NCBI RefSeq assembly: GCF_023571765.1
Contig: NZ_JAMJXC010000004.1
Location: 1-64,000, forward strand
Direction of reading: 5' to 3'
Source: Xanthobacter aminoxidans
GTDB taxonomy: Bacteria; Pseudomonadota; Alphaproteobacteria; Rhizobiales; Xanthobacteraceae
DNA length: 64,000 nt
Shown here: positions 48,934-57,042 of the stretch, in pieces
Numbering within the stretch: position 1 is the stretch's first letter
Layout: the number at the start of each line of letters is the position of its first letter
Notes under the pieces: model-generated
What the model saw: the letters and a program-made list of their open reading frames with translations, nothing else
Told to the model about the DNA's origin: nothing
Databases searched by the model: none
Translations under genes and position numbers: made by a program

Positions 48934-49130
48934 CCGTCTTCGTCTGGGTCCGCGGGCTACGCGGCCCGTCACCGCAGGTGTGGGCGGAGATGCCCCCCAA
49001 GGAATTCCGCGGCCGCGGCGAGCGCGTGCTCGCTCACCATCGCATCACCGCCGAGGAGGAGACGCTCACGCTCGACCAGCTGGCGGCCAAGTACCCGGCG
49101 CCGGCGCAGCAGGAGGAAGAGCATGATTGA
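48930..49130 (+). CDS. Unknown small protein
   Basis: A 66-residue protein (MTVFVWVRGLRGPSPQVWAEMPPKEFRGRGERVLAHHRITAEEETLTLDQLAAKYP), beginning with a strand and ending acidic. ATGA coupled. Function unknown. Confidence 0.5.
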   Translation: MTVFVWVRGLRGPSPQVWAEMPPKEFRGRGERVLAHHRITAEEETLTLDQLAAKYPAPAQQEEEHD

Positions 49131-49515
49131 GACAAAGGCCTTTCCCACTGTCGACGTGATTTCCGCGGTCTCCGGCGTTCTGGTCAGCGGCATCGGTGGC
49201 GTCTACGAGGTGCTGGGCTGGATGGCTGGAGAAAGCCTGTTCACGCACCAACTGCCGCGGGTCGGCGAGGAAGCCCGGCCCGTTGCCATCGCGTTTGACC
49301 CGCGGATCGCCATCGTTCTCGGCGAGGCAAAGCAGGTCACGCCGGACAACTGGCAGGAATGGCGCGACCGATGGGTTGAGCGGCTGGGCCCGGAACTGTC
49401 CGTGCCCCGGCTGGACGCCACGCAGCACCGCAGGGTTCATCCCTTGACCGAGTTGCGGGAGATGATTCCCGACACGCCCGTCGTGGTCGTCAGCAAGGAC
49501 GACGCCCATGGCTGA
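49123..49515 (+). CDS. DUF7736-like protein
   Basis: A 130-residue protein. VDVISAVSGVLVSGIGGVYEVLGWMAGESLFTHQLPRV resembles the phage DUF7736 domain, which often carries S-x-G-x-L-x-x-x-x-G-x-[VI]-x-x-L. The C-terminal half (WQEWRDRWVERLGPELSVPRL ... HPLTELREMIP) is a frequent partner segment. Function unknown. Confidence 0.55.
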   Translation: MIETKAFPTVDVISAVSGVLVSGIGGVYEVLGWMAGESLFTHQLPRVGEEARPVAIAFDPRIAIVLGEAKQVTPDNWQEWRDRWVERLGPELSVPRLDATQHRRVHPLTELREMIPDTPVVVVSKDDAHG

Positions 49516-49744
49516 GATCGTCGCCCTCAATCCGGAGCCCACGTGGCTCTTCAGCGTCCACGTGTCCCGCCGGCCCGATGGAACGCTGGTCGCGTCCCTG
49601 AGCGACGCCCGCGCATCCCTGATCGGCGGGCCCGAGGAAACCCCTCGGGAAAAGCTCCTCCGCTTCTCCGACCTGCTCGCGCAGTCGGTCTCTGGGATGC
49701 GGGAAGAGGCCAGAAAGATCGGAGAGGAGCCCCGCCATGGTTGA
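49508..49744 (+). CDS. Unknown small protein
   Basis: A 78-residue protein (MAEIVALNPEPTWLFSVHVSRRPDGTLVASLSDARASLIGGPEETPREKLLRFSDLLAQSV). Strands then a helix. Overlaps both neighbours by eight bases. No family recognised. Confidence 0.5.
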   Translation: MAEIVALNPEPTWLFSVHVSRRPDGTLVASLSDARASLIGGPEETPREKLLRFSDLLAQSVSGMREEARKIGEEPRHG

Positions 49745-50000
49745 ACCTCGCTGGCACTGGCGGAACTGCCGCGAAATCGGGATCGGCGTCCAGTTCTGGC
49801 CGCTCACGTGGACGCTGCGCGCCGACCGCATCGTGGACGTTTACGGCGGCGAGTGGCGCCTCGATCTCGGGCCGCTCACCTTCATCTTGTTCGCGAACAT
49901 CGGCAATTGCAGCAGCGAGAGCCGGTTCGAGGCATGGCGTGGGCTGTCATGCGAGGAGGCGTGGGAGCGCGCGATCCGGTTCGAGGGGCGCGCGCCATGA
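49737..50000 (+). CDS. Unknown small protein
   Basis: An 87-residue protein (MVEPRWHWRNCREIGIGVQFWPLTWTLRADRIVDVYGGEWRLDLGPLTFILFANIGN), rich in Trp and strands, with two cysteines. This W-x-R/D-x-[VI]-x-x-x-[GD]-x-x-W-x-L-x-L-G-P form is common in phage proteins. ATGA to the next gene. Function unknown. Confidence 0.5.
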   Translation: MVEPRWHWRNCREIGIGVQFWPLTWTLRADRIVDVYGGEWRLDLGPLTFILFANIGNCSSESRFEAWRGLSCEEAWERAIRFEGRAP

Positions 50001-50740
50001 GCATCCACGCGCAACTCGCCGCGCCGCAGATGCGCACCGAGGGCTTTCCCGAGTTCGTGAGGATGCGCGAGTGGGCCGATCCCGGCTTCCGGCACAAGCT
50101 TGCCCGCTGGTGGGGACCGGCCGGCCAGACCGACCCCTATTCTTGGCTGCCGTGGATAATGTTGAACCCGAGCACTGCGGACGGGAAGGTGAACGACCCG
50201 ACGCTGCTTCGGATCATCCGCTTCTCGTGGATGTGGGGCTTCAACGGCCTAGTCGTGTTCAACCTCTATCCGTGGCGCACGTCCTCGCCGCGCGAGTTGG
50301 CGCAGACCGTCGTCGGATGGGCCGACCGGCAGTATTGGTGGGTGAGAGACACCATCTGGCGCAACCACAACCGGATCGCGAAGGAACTCGAAGCGATCGA
50401 CGCCGCCATGGTCGCTTGGGGCTCGCCCGCTGGGTCGCTGGGGCTCGAGACCGAGATGTGGGCCGAGCAGCTCTTTGACACCATCAACTGCGACACCAGT
50501 CAGCGTGAGCGCACCTTGCAGCTTTGGTGCCTGGGCAAGACGAAGGCCGGCGACCCCATCCACCCGATGGCGCGCGGCAGGCACCGCGTCCCGAACGACG
50601 CCCGCCCGATCGCCTTCGACAACCCCGGCACGATCTCAATCGGCGATCCGGTACCGCCGGTTCCCAATCCCGCACCGCCACATCCGGCGGCCCCGCCATC
50701 GCCGCAGGGCGCATTCCGGTTTGGAGACGACAATGGCTGA
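49997..50740 (+). CDS. DUF1643 family protein
   Basis: A 247-residue protein. PWIMLNPSTADGKVNDPTLLRIIRFSWMWGFNGLVVFNLYPWRTSSPREL (about residues 51-100) is the DUF1643 signature (M-L-N-P-S-T-A-D, N-L-x-x-x-R-x-[ST]). A Pro-rich tail starts near residue 215. DUF1643 occurs in phages and near restriction or defence genes; biochemical role not known. Confidence 0.82.
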   Translation: MSIHAQLAAPQMRTEGFPEFVRMREWADPGFRHKLARWWGPAGQTDPYSWLPWIMLNPSTADGKVNDPTLLRIIRFSWMWGFNGLVVFNLYPWRTSSPRELAQTVVGWADRQYWWVRDTIWRNHNRIAKELEAIDAAMVAWGSPAGSLGLETEMWAEQLFDTINCDTSQRERTLQLWCLGKTKAGDPIHPMARGRHRVPNDARPIAFDNPGTISIGDPVPPVPNPAPPHPAAPPSPQGAFRFGDDNG

Positions 50741-50942
50741 CGACTGCACCACCTGCCACTTCAACCGCGACGGCTTCTGCCACCGCTTCCCCCCGCAGGT
50801 CTGCCTTTACCCGACCGACAACCAGCTGCCGGTCCTCTACGTCGTCGGCGATGGGTTCCCGGCGGCCCGAAGCTGGTGCGGGGAGTGGCGGGCGCGGCCG
50901 GAGGCGACGGCAGTTCTGGATGTGGGGGTGACCCGTGGCTGA
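50733..50942 (+). CDS. Small cysteine-rich protein
   Basis: A 69-residue protein with CTTCHFNRDGFCHRFPPQVC and a later SWCGEW. C-x2-C-x8-C-x6-C plus one more Cys suggests a metal site, as in small phage proteins resembling benzylsuccinate synthase beta subunits or HiPIP-type folds. Overlaps its neighbours by eight bases. Function unknown. Confidence 0.6.
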   Translation: MADDCTTCHFNRDGFCHRFPPQVCLYPTDNQLPVLYVVGDGFPAARSWCGEWRARPEATAVLDVGVTRG

Positions 50943-51195
50943 CCTGCATGAGCAGCTCGAAGAAGCCGAAGCCCGCGTCGCCTATCTGAAGCGCAGGATC
51001 GCGACAGCGCCATGCGCCGAGGTCGGGCATCGCTGGAAGCACATCGGCGGGAAGAACTGCGGTTGCGAGAACGGGTCGTGTTCCGTCCCCGTCCACGAAT
51101 GCACCGTCTGCGGCGACTGCGACTATGGCGAGAACGCCGAGGCGGAGGAGACGCGAGCGGAATGCGCTTCAAGGAAGGGCGGAATCGATGCCTGA
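50935..51195 (+). CDS. Coiled-coil plus zinc-ribbon-like protein
   Basis: An 86-residue protein from GTG. Residues 1-24 form a helix (ADLHEQLEEAEARVAYLKRRIA); then NCGCENGSCSVPVHECTVCGDCDYG supplies six cysteines in a compact cluster, likely binding zinc. Several neighbours are also Cys-rich, so a set of metal-binding small proteins lies here. Function unknown. Confidence 0.55.
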   Translation: MADLHEQLEEAEARVAYLKRRIATAPCAEVGHRWKHIGGKNCGCENGSCSVPVHECTVCGDCDYGENAEAEETRAECASRKGGIDA

Positions 51196-51964
51196 CCTTC
51201 CCATCCTCTTCAGCCCGCCCATGGTCCGCGCGCTGGTGCGGGAGGTCGAGCAGCCCGGCACCGGGAAGACACAGACCCGGCGCACCAACGGCGTGCCGCT
51301 GATCGAGCGGACGCAATCAGAAGGGTGGCTGATCCACAATTCGCATGGCGGCGTCTTCACATGGTCCGACGACGCTGTGTCCAACATTGCCGCCGAGATG
51401 CTGCCCTTCCAGCCAGGCGACCGCCTCTGGTGCCGCGAGGAGCATTTCCAGTTCGGACATTGGGAGGTGGCGGCCGTGAAGACGACCAAGGGCGGCCGCG
51501 AGAAGTGGCAGTTCGTGCCCGATACCGACGAGGTGCTGCTCGACCCGCCGGCCGAGTTCCGCAAAGGCCGCCACAACGCCGATCCCGGCACTCCGGCATG
51601 GCACAAGCGGCTCGGCCGCTTCATGTTCCGCAAGCACTCCCGCCTGACGCTCTACGTCACCGACGTGCGGGTGGAGCGGCTGCAGGACATCAGCGAGGAG
51701 GATGCGCGAGCCGAGGGTGCCTATATCGGCAAAGCCTCCCGGCGCGTTGCAGACGATCACATGACCATGGCCGTGGCCGGCACTTGGTTCTCCACTGCCC
51801 GCGCCTGGTACGCCGATCTATGGAAGCGCATCAACGGAGATGGCGCATGGGACGCGAACCCATGGGTGGCTGCCTACACCTTCGTGCCCCGCCTCGGGAA
51901 CATCGACACCCTGCCGGCGACGCTCGCCGACCTCCCCTCTCATGATGAAGGATCCCGGCCGTGA
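51188..51964 (+). CDS. ASCH-like phage protein
   Basis: A 258-residue protein. LPILFSPPMVRALVREVEQPGTGKTQTRRTNG at the start, FQPGDRLWCREEHF in the middle and RLTLYVTDVRVERLQDISEEDARAEG fit the ASCH-like phage family, with K-T-x-T-R-R and G-D-x-L-W-x-R-E-x-x. The fold is thought to bind RNA or modified bases. Interesting in a phage that carries three methyltransferases. Function not proven. Confidence 0.75.
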   Translation: MPDLPILFSPPMVRALVREVEQPGTGKTQTRRTNGVPLIERTQSEGWLIHNSHGGVFTWSDDAVSNIAAEMLPFQPGDRLWCREEHFQFGHWEVAAVKTTKGGREKWQFVPDTDEVLLDPPAEFRKGRHNADPGTPAWHKRLGRFMFRKHSRLTLYVTDVRVERLQDISEEDARAEGAYIGKASRRVADDHMTMAVAGTWFSTARAWYADLWKRINGDGAWDANPWVAAYTFVPRLGNIDTLPATLADLPSHDEGSRP

Positions 51965-52491
51965 CCGATGCCGATAAGCGACTCTTGGTCGACGATGTGA
52001 ACGCCGACGCGAGCCTGAGCGTGGAAAAGCTCAAGGAAGGTGTGTTCTCCCTCACGACCTTTGAACGACTGGGCGGATCCGATGACTGGACAGCCAAGGG
52101 CTCGGTCGACGTGGATGCGGCGGCCCTCGCCGCCATCGCGACGTTCACCGGGGCTGTTCCGTCGGATGCGACCCTTAGCGCCCTGCCCTGCGAGGAGCAG
52201 CACCGGCTGGCGAAGATGCTCGCCGGCAACGTGGGCTATGAGCTCGTCGAGGAGCCGGAGCACCCGGACAGCCCCCACCGGGCGGACTTGCCGCCGCAGG
52301 AACGCTTCTTCCTGAGCACCGACAACGACAGCCACTGGTATCTCGTGCCCGTGGCCAAAGCCGCCGAATGGGAGGCATGGGCTGCGATCCCTGAGGATGA
52401 CGAGCGCGCATGGGAGGCACCGGCGTTCGCGAAGCCGCTTGGCGGCGCACCGGGCCTCGTCACGTTCACGGATCCGGAGATGCCCCGATGA
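51961..52491 (+). CDS. Unknown protein
   Basis: A 176-residue acidic protein from GTG (GTGA overlap). The C-terminal part FFLSTDNDSHWYLVPVAKAAEWEAWAAIPEDDERAWEAPAFAKPLGG is a phage module found fused to many partners (strand, helix, D-E-R-A-W-E-x-P motif). Role unknown. Confidence 0.55.
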   Translation: MTDADKRLLVDDVNADASLSVEKLKEGVFSLTTFERLGGSDDWTAKGSVDVDAAALAAIATFTGAVPSDATLSALPCEEQHRLAKMLAGNVGYELVEEPEHPDSPHRADLPPQERFFLSTDNDSHWYLVPVAKAAEWEAWAAIPEDDERAWEAPAFAKPLGGAPGLVTFTDPEMPR

Positions 52492-53885
52492 CGACCGAGG
52501 CAAATCTCGGGGCTTTCGAGTCCGCCAACGAGAACGACGCCATCTTGGCGTTCCTTGACCGTAAGGCCGACGTATGGGCCGCAGAGACCGATATCGCGGG
52601 CATGGTAGCGCGCATGAGCACGGATCCGAAGTCCCGTGAAAAACTTGCGGACTTTGCGCGACAGTGCTTCGTCGAAGCTGGCTATCGGACATTCTGCGAC
52701 CTGCGCGATGAAGGCTGGTCTAGACCGGCCTCCCATGCCCGCCAGCCGGGGGCGCCGGTGGCGTGGCAGCACCGCTACGCGTTCCGAGGCGCGGCCGAAA
52801 TGCCGTGGCTAGACGGGCGCGCACCTTCGCTGCCACCCTTCGACCCTGAAGACGAGTGCTACAGCGACTTCAAGGTGGAAGAACGCCCCCTCTACACCGC
52901 AGATCACCCCGCCCCGCCTGCCCCGGAGCCGGTGGCCTACCAGCAGTTCAAAGACGGAAAATGGGTCGAGTGCTCGGAGTTCGTCGCGAAGGGGTGGGGC
53001 GACAAGATCGATGAAGGGTGCCGCGGCCTTTATACTCGCCCCGCCCCGCCTGCCCCGGTGGCGGTGCCGGAGGGGATGACTGCCGACGAGGCATGGCAGG
53101 ATCTTTGCGAGAAAGACGACCGTACATCACCGGCCGAGTACCCGGACTATTCGCTTATCACGCGCGAGGAACTGGCTGGCTACATGCGCCAAACCGCCCC
53201 CTCTCCCGCCTCACCTGAGAAGGGGACGGAGCGGGTGCGGGAGGCGCTGCGGATACTCAGGAATGCGCTGGCCTTCTACTCCACCGGCAAACACTTCTAC
53301 GGCGACATTATCGTGGATCGTGGCGAGCACGCCCGCGCGGCCCTCGCCTCCCACCCCGCCGAGCCCGAGGGGGAGACGTGGTTCGCTGCCGACGTGCGCC
53401 GCGCATCCGAACGGCAAGAGCAGATCGATGCGGCAGCGCCTTCGACGCGCGCCGCAGCACTGTCCGCACTTGCTGAAATGGACGCGGACGAAATCCTCGC
53501 CACCCACCCCACCGCCCCAAAGCCGGCCGAGGTGAGGGAGACCACGGCGCGCTATCTGGCTGGGCTGTTCGGCGAGGACGTAGCCCCGAGGCATCGCGAG
53601 TGGGCAGACGAATTGCTCGGACGCATCCTCTCCCCCGCCCCTGCGGCAGAGGAGTTCCGGCCGACGCACCGGCACGTCAAGCGAGGCTTGGAATATCGTG
53701 TACTCGGCGAGGCCGAGGCGCAGGTGAGCGCTGGCGGCTACAATGGCCTCGCCGATAACGAGCGTAAGTTGCGCGAAGGCGACCGCCTCACCGTCTACCA
53801 GGGCGCGGACGGCAAGCTATGGGCGTGCTTCACCGACGAGTTCACTGACGGGCGGTTCATTCCCCTCCCTAGCGGGGAGGGCTGA
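52488..53885 (+). CDS. Large mosaic early protein, unknown
   Basis: A 465-residue protein made of joined short modules and Pro-rich linkers. One is VAWQHRYAFRGAAEMPWLDGR (about residues 84-105), repeated in other phage proteins. Another is PVAYQQFKDGKWVECSEF (about 149-166), and ERVREALRILRNALAFYSTGKHFYGDIIVDRGEHARAALA (about 247-286) is a helical unit. The C-terminal RPTHRHVKRGLEYRVLGEAEAQ ... REGDRLTVYQGADGKLWACFTDEFTDGRFI is a barrel-like end domain. Looks like a collector of accessory domains. Function unknown. Confidence 0.55.
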   Translation: MTTEANLGAFESANENDAILAFLDRKADVWAAETDIAGMVARMSTDPKSREKLADFARQCFVEAGYRTFCDLRDEGWSRPASHARQPGAPVAWQHRYAFRGAAEMPWLDGRAPSLPPFDPEDECYSDFKVEERPLYTADHPAPPAPEPVAYQQFKDGKWVECSEFVAKGWGDKIDEGCRGLYTRPAPPAPVAVPEGMTADEAWQDLCEKDDRTSPAEYPDYSLITREELAGYMRQTAPSPASPEKGTERVREALRILRNALAFYSTGKHFYGDIIVDRGEHARAALASHPAEPEGETWFAADVRRASERQEQIDAAAPSTRAAALSALAEMDADEILATHPTAPKPAEVRETTARYLAGLFGEDVAPRHREWADELLGRILSPAPAAEEFRPTHRHVKRGLEYRVLGEAEAQVSAGGYNGLADNERKLREGDRLTVYQGADGKLWACFTDEFTDGRFIPLPSGEG

Positions 53886-53889
53886 CGCC

Positions 53890-54168
53890 ATGGGCGAGAT
53901 CGCCGAAATGATGCTGGACGGGACGCTGTGCGCGTCCTGCGGCGGCTACATCGAGGACGGGGAGCCGGACGGCATGCCGCGCTACTGCTCGGCCCGGTGC
54001 CGGAGAGACAGCGGGATCGATGGCCCCGCCCGCGGGAATCTCAGCAACAACTGCGCGACTTGCCCGATCTGCTCCAAGCAGTTCACCTCACGAAAGGCGA
54101 GGCGCCAGCACCAGCGCGACAAGCATGAACGGCCAGTGGCACCCGAGGGCTCTGCACATGAGCAATGA
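53890..54168 (+). CDS. Zinc-finger protein with C2H2 motif
   Basis: A 92-residue protein with two metal sites: CASCGGYIEDGEPDGMPRYCSARC (C-x2-C-x16-C-x3-C, treble-clef-like) and CPICSKQFTSRKARRQHQRDKH, a classical C-x2-C-x12-H-x4-H finger. C2H2 fingers of this type are rare in bacterial genes but occur in phages. It may bind DNA. Separate start with GAGGGCTGACGCC ahead. Confidence 0.7.
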   Translation: MGEIAEMMLDGTLCASCGGYIEDGEPDGMPRYCSARCRRDSGIDGPARGNLSNNCATCPICSKQFTSRKARRQHQRDKHERPVAPEGSAHEQ

Positions 54169-54349
54169 GGCACGCCCCCCAGAGCCCTGCCTCACCGCCC
54201 CCTGCCGTGCGCCCATGGCCTGCCGCGAGTGGGGCTATTGCCGCCAGCGGAACGTCGAGGACCGGGAGCCGCTGACAGCCGAGAAGGTCGCGGAGCGGCG
54301 CAGGGAGGCCGAGCGGCGGCGCGAACTCTCCACCGTGCCGGGAGCCTAG
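54158..54349 (+). CDS. Unknown small protein
   Basis: A 63-residue protein (MSNEARPPEPCLTAPCRAPMACREWGYCRQRNVEDREPLTAEKVAERRREAERRR). Four cysteines in the first half and a basic helix in the second. Starts inside the zinc-finger gene (11-base overlap). Function unknown. Confidence 0.5.
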   Translation: MSNEARPPEPCLTAPCRAPMACREWGYCRQRNVEDREPLTAEKVAERRREAERRRELSTVPGA

Positions 54350-54640
54350 ATGATGGCACCGGACACGATCGACGCATGCGTGGCCATCATCCACCGCGAC
54401 CTGCCTGGCTGGTGGTGGACCGTCGGCCTCTGCAATCTCACCGGCCATGCCAGCTTAGGGCCGGATTACAATGGGCCGGAGCGCGAGCGACTGCTCGCCG
54501 CCTTCCCGATCGACCGGTTCGATGCCGGCTTCCATGCCGATCTGGCGCCGGGCGGCACCCTGCAGGCTGCGTGCGACGCGCTCGTGGATTGCCACCGCCA
54601 GGCGCTCGCCGCGATTGCATCTTTGCAATCTAAGGTATGA
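54350..54640 (+). CDS. Unknown small protein
   Basis: A 96-residue protein (MMAPDTIDACVAIIHRDLPGWWWTVGLCNLTGHASLGPDYNGPERERLLAAFPIDRFDAGFHADLAPGGT). The D-L-P-G-W-W-W-x-V-G-x-C and S-L-G-P-D-Y pattern is frequent in short alphaproteobacterial phage proteins. Starts right after the TAG of the gene before. Function unknown. Confidence 0.6.
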   Translation: MMAPDTIDACVAIIHRDLPGWWWTVGLCNLTGHASLGPDYNGPERERLLAAFPIDRFDAGFHADLAPGGTLQAACDALVDCHRQALAAIASLQSKV

Positions 54641-54668
54641 TCGGCTCCTCAACGGAGGGAATCGATCG

Positions 54669-54929
54669 ATGGCAGTCGGGATTGAGTTCGACGGGCACGA
54701 ACTGGAACTTCTGATGTGCCTCGCGCAGAAGGCATGGTTCGACAAGCACACCATGGTCTCGCGCGAGGAACTGGCCCAGGAGGTCACCCTTCGCCATCTG
54801 CCGAAGATCGAGGAATCCGATATCTCTGGGTTGCTTGGGAAAGGCCTGATCGAAGAGCCCGTTAAGGGCGTGTTTTCCGTGACGGCGGCCGGGATGAGCG
54901 CGGCCAAGAACTGTGGCTTCCTCGGCTGA
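54669..54929 (+). CDS. Winged-helix-like protein, last gene of the right arm
   Basis: An 86-residue protein (MAVGIEFDGHELELLMCLAQKAWFDKHTMVSREELAQEVTLRHLPKIEESDISGLLGKGLIEEPVKGVFSVTAAG). Helix-helix-helix then a wing (GLIEEPVKGVFSVT), the MarR/winged-helix layout. Ends the plus-strand phage genes; beyond it the sequence turns AT-rich. Regulatory role likely but unproven. Confidence 0.6.
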   Translation: MAVGIEFDGHELELLMCLAQKAWFDKHTMVSREELAQEVTLRHLPKIEESDISGLLGKGLIEEPVKGVFSVTAAGMSAAKNCGFLG

Positions 54930-55201
54930 TGCCCGTTGGGCTTGCTTTCGGCGCGCGCTGGCCGGCCCGCAGAACGGTCGGCCTCACCGCGCAGACCCGT
55001 GTATTCGCATCGAACGAGCCACCCCGTCACAGTAACCCGCAAAAATATTTTCCCGGGTATCCAACCGGGTATCGGCATTCAGGGCGAGGGTAGAAATCCA
55101 GCAATAATGCGGGGTTCAGGCTTTCACCCCATCCGCCACCCCTTCCGCCATTGCACATCGTCCAATGGACGGAGACCCGCATCATTTTACGGCGACTCGC
55201 C
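54930..55201. other. Intergenic gap near the right prophage end
   Basis: There are 272 bases without a supported gene. They include ACCGGGTAT/ATACCCGG-type repeats (TTCCCGGGTATCCAACCGGGTATCGG near 55053-55078) and AAAAATATTTT (55042-55052). A right attachment site could be here or at 55.72-55.83 kb. It cannot be fixed without the left end of the prophage. Confidence 0.3.
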
Positions 55202-55723
55202 ATGAGCTATCCGCCCAACTCAAACGTGCCAACTGCCGCTCTGGTTAAAGCACTATCAGTCACCGAACTTTTGGTTCTTCACGCAGAGATCGGTGAAGAA
55301 CTTCGAGAGCGTGGCATTGTGCGGAGCGCAAACAATCCTACGGGTGACCTTGCTGAGTATTTGTTTTGCACCGCCTTCGGTTGGCGACAAGCGGCAAAAT
55401 CCGAACGCGGATACGACGCCACCGGGTCAGACGGCACACGGTATCAAATCAAGGGGAGACGCGTTCATAGGCGTAATAAGTCCCGCCAACTGTCTGCAAT
55501 ACGTGACATAAACGGAGGGTACTTTGATTTTCTCGCAGGTGTTCTATTCGATGATGGATTCAAAGTTTTAAAGGCGGCACTGATCCCGATTAAAATCGTC
55601 ATAGAGCGCTCAACTTTTATAGCCCACACCAATAGTAATAAATTTGTCCTGCGTGATGATATATGGAATTCTATCGACGTTTGCGACGTGACCGCCGAAG
55701 TCACAGGAGCAATGCCTCGGTAG
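55202..55723 (+). CDS. PD-(D/E)XK nuclease-like protein, AT-rich cargo gene
   Basis: A 173-residue protein. GDLAEYLFCTAFGWRQAAKSERGYDATGSDGTRYQIKGRRVHRR (about residues 48-91) has the E ... Y-D-A ... Y-Q-I-K-x-R pattern of DUF6998-like or restriction-endonuclease-like folds (Glu, Asp, Gln-x-Lys). The gene is clearly less GC-rich than everything around it, a sign of separate transfer. A place at the prophage edge and this fold suggest defence cargo, but the target is unknown. Confidence 0.65.
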   Translation: MSYPPNSNVPTAALVKALSVTELLVLHAEIGEELRERGIVRSANNPTGDLAEYLFCTAFGWRQAAKSERGYDATGSDGTRYQIKGRRVHRRNKSRQLSAIRDINGGYFDFLAGVLFDDGFKVLKAALIPIKIVIERSTFIAHTNSNKFVLRDDIWNSIDVCDVTAEVTGAMPR

Positions 55724-55825
55724 AAGATTACGTCATCTTGGCGACAGACAATAAAAATACTGAAATCGAATTTATTTCGATCCGGATGCTAGACGCTCAC
55801 TACTACTCCACTCGCCCCCTCCCCC

Positions 55826-56905
55826 TCACCCCAACACCCCATCCGGCGCCTCGATGGTGAGCAGGCTCGAAAGGTCCGCCCCGTTCTCGGGCGCGGCCAT
55901 GGGGCAGGTGGTGCCGGTGAGGACCGCCACGTCGAACAGCTCGCGGATGGCGCCTTCCAGGCGGATCCATTCCACCACGTCGCCGGTGGCGAGCTTGATG
56001 ATCTGGACGCCGCACCAGGGCGTGCCGCCGCGGCGCGCGATCTCGTCATCGATGGGCATGCCATTGAACGACAGGTGCCGCGGCAGCGAGAGCGTCACCA
56101 CCGCGTGCCCGGCATGGATGGAGAGGCCGCGCAGGAAGCCCGGGCAGAAGGCGACGTCCTCCTTCGCGCCGGTCACGGGATCGACGCGCACCAGATAGCC
56201 CCGCGCGGAATCGAGCATCCAGATCCACCCACCATGCACGCGCGGCGAATGGGGCATGGAGAAGCCGTCGGCGATGACCTCGTGGTCGTCCACCCGGATG
56301 AGCAGCCCGCCGCCGACCCGGTGCTCCCGCCAGCCGTCCACCACGTCGGTGGCGGAGACCGCCGTCACGTAGCGCACCCGCCCGTCCTCCAGCGCGAGGC
56401 CGTTGAGGTGGCAGCGATCCTCGGCGGCAAGGCGGGAGATGAACTTGGGCTTCCACACCGGCTTGAAGGAGTGGCGGTGGCTGATCGTGGCGAGGCAGCT
56501 GAACTTGGTGTTCACGAAGACGATGCGGCCGCTCGCCTCCACCGCGATCTCGTGGGCGTCCACGTCGCCGGTGACGAAGGCAGTGCGCGGCACGTAGAGG
56601 CGGTCGAAATGCCCGTTCGCCCGCTCGTCCGGGCCGAGCACGTTGGCGAAGCGCCAGATCTGGTTCAGCGAGGCGAGATAAAGCTCCTCGCCGCGCGGGG
56701 CGAGGCCCATGGCCCGCACGAAATTGCGCTGATGGAACGAGAGGTTCTCGTTGCCGAACTGGCCGACGAGAAAGAGCTGCCCGCTCTGGTAGGACGAGAA
56801 GGCGAGGCTCACCCGGTGCTGCGCCAGCCACGCGGCGAAGGTGCGCGAACAGGTGATCTGGGTCTGGTCTGTCTCGACAGGAGCTGCCTCTTGCGCCTGA
56901 CCCAT
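55826..56905 (-). CDS. TIGR03032 family protein
   Basis: A 359-residue protein. CSRTFAAWLAQHRVSLAFSSYQSGQLFLVG near the start, NLSFHQRNFVRAMGLAP, and CHLNGLALEDGRVRYVTAVSATD ... GFSMPHSPRVHGGWIWMLDSARGYLVRVD fit the TIGR03032/DUF4915 beta-propeller-like family, function unknown. The ATG at 56905 has GGTGG ahead; the frame stays open upstream to 57004. First certain host gene beyond the prophage. Confidence 0.82.
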   Translation of the reverse strand: MGQAQEAAPVETDQTQITCSRTFAAWLAQHRVSLAFSSYQSGQLFLVGQFGNENLSFHQRNFVRAMGLAPRGEELYLASLNQIWRFANVLGPDERANGHFDRLYVPRTAFVTGDVDAHEIAVEASGRIVFVNTKFSCLATISHRHSFKPVWKPKFISRLAAEDRCHLNGLALEDGRVRYVTAVSATDVVDGWREHRVGGGLLIRVDDHEVIADGFSMPHSPRVHGGWIWMLDSARGYLVRVDPVTGAKEDVAFCPGFLRGLSIHAGHAVVTLSLPRHLSFNGMPIDDEIARRGGTPWCGVQIIKLATGDVVEWIRLEGAIRELFDVAVLTGTTCPMAAPENGADLSSLLTIEAPDGVLG

Positions 56906-57042
56906 TGTATCCACCCGCTCCGGCCGTGGGATCTGTGCGTTCCCGTGGCCGGAGAGTGAAGCCGGTTTTTCCAGCTGAGGCCAGACCGCAGCACCGCAGC
57001 GCACAGCTTAGAAATGCACGCGCCCCGTGGCGCCGCGCCGCA

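Noticed and set aside
52492-52509. Sixth copy of the CCCCCTACCGAGGCAA element
   Set aside because: Only ACCGAGGCAA and part of the tail match; the C-run and CTA are missing, so it may be chance.
55085-55145. tRNA 3-prime-end-like sequence that could be an attachment site
   Set aside because: GGGGTTCAGG ... CACCCC resembles a T-arm, but loop length and acceptor stem do not fit a tRNA, and no second copy can be compared in the window.
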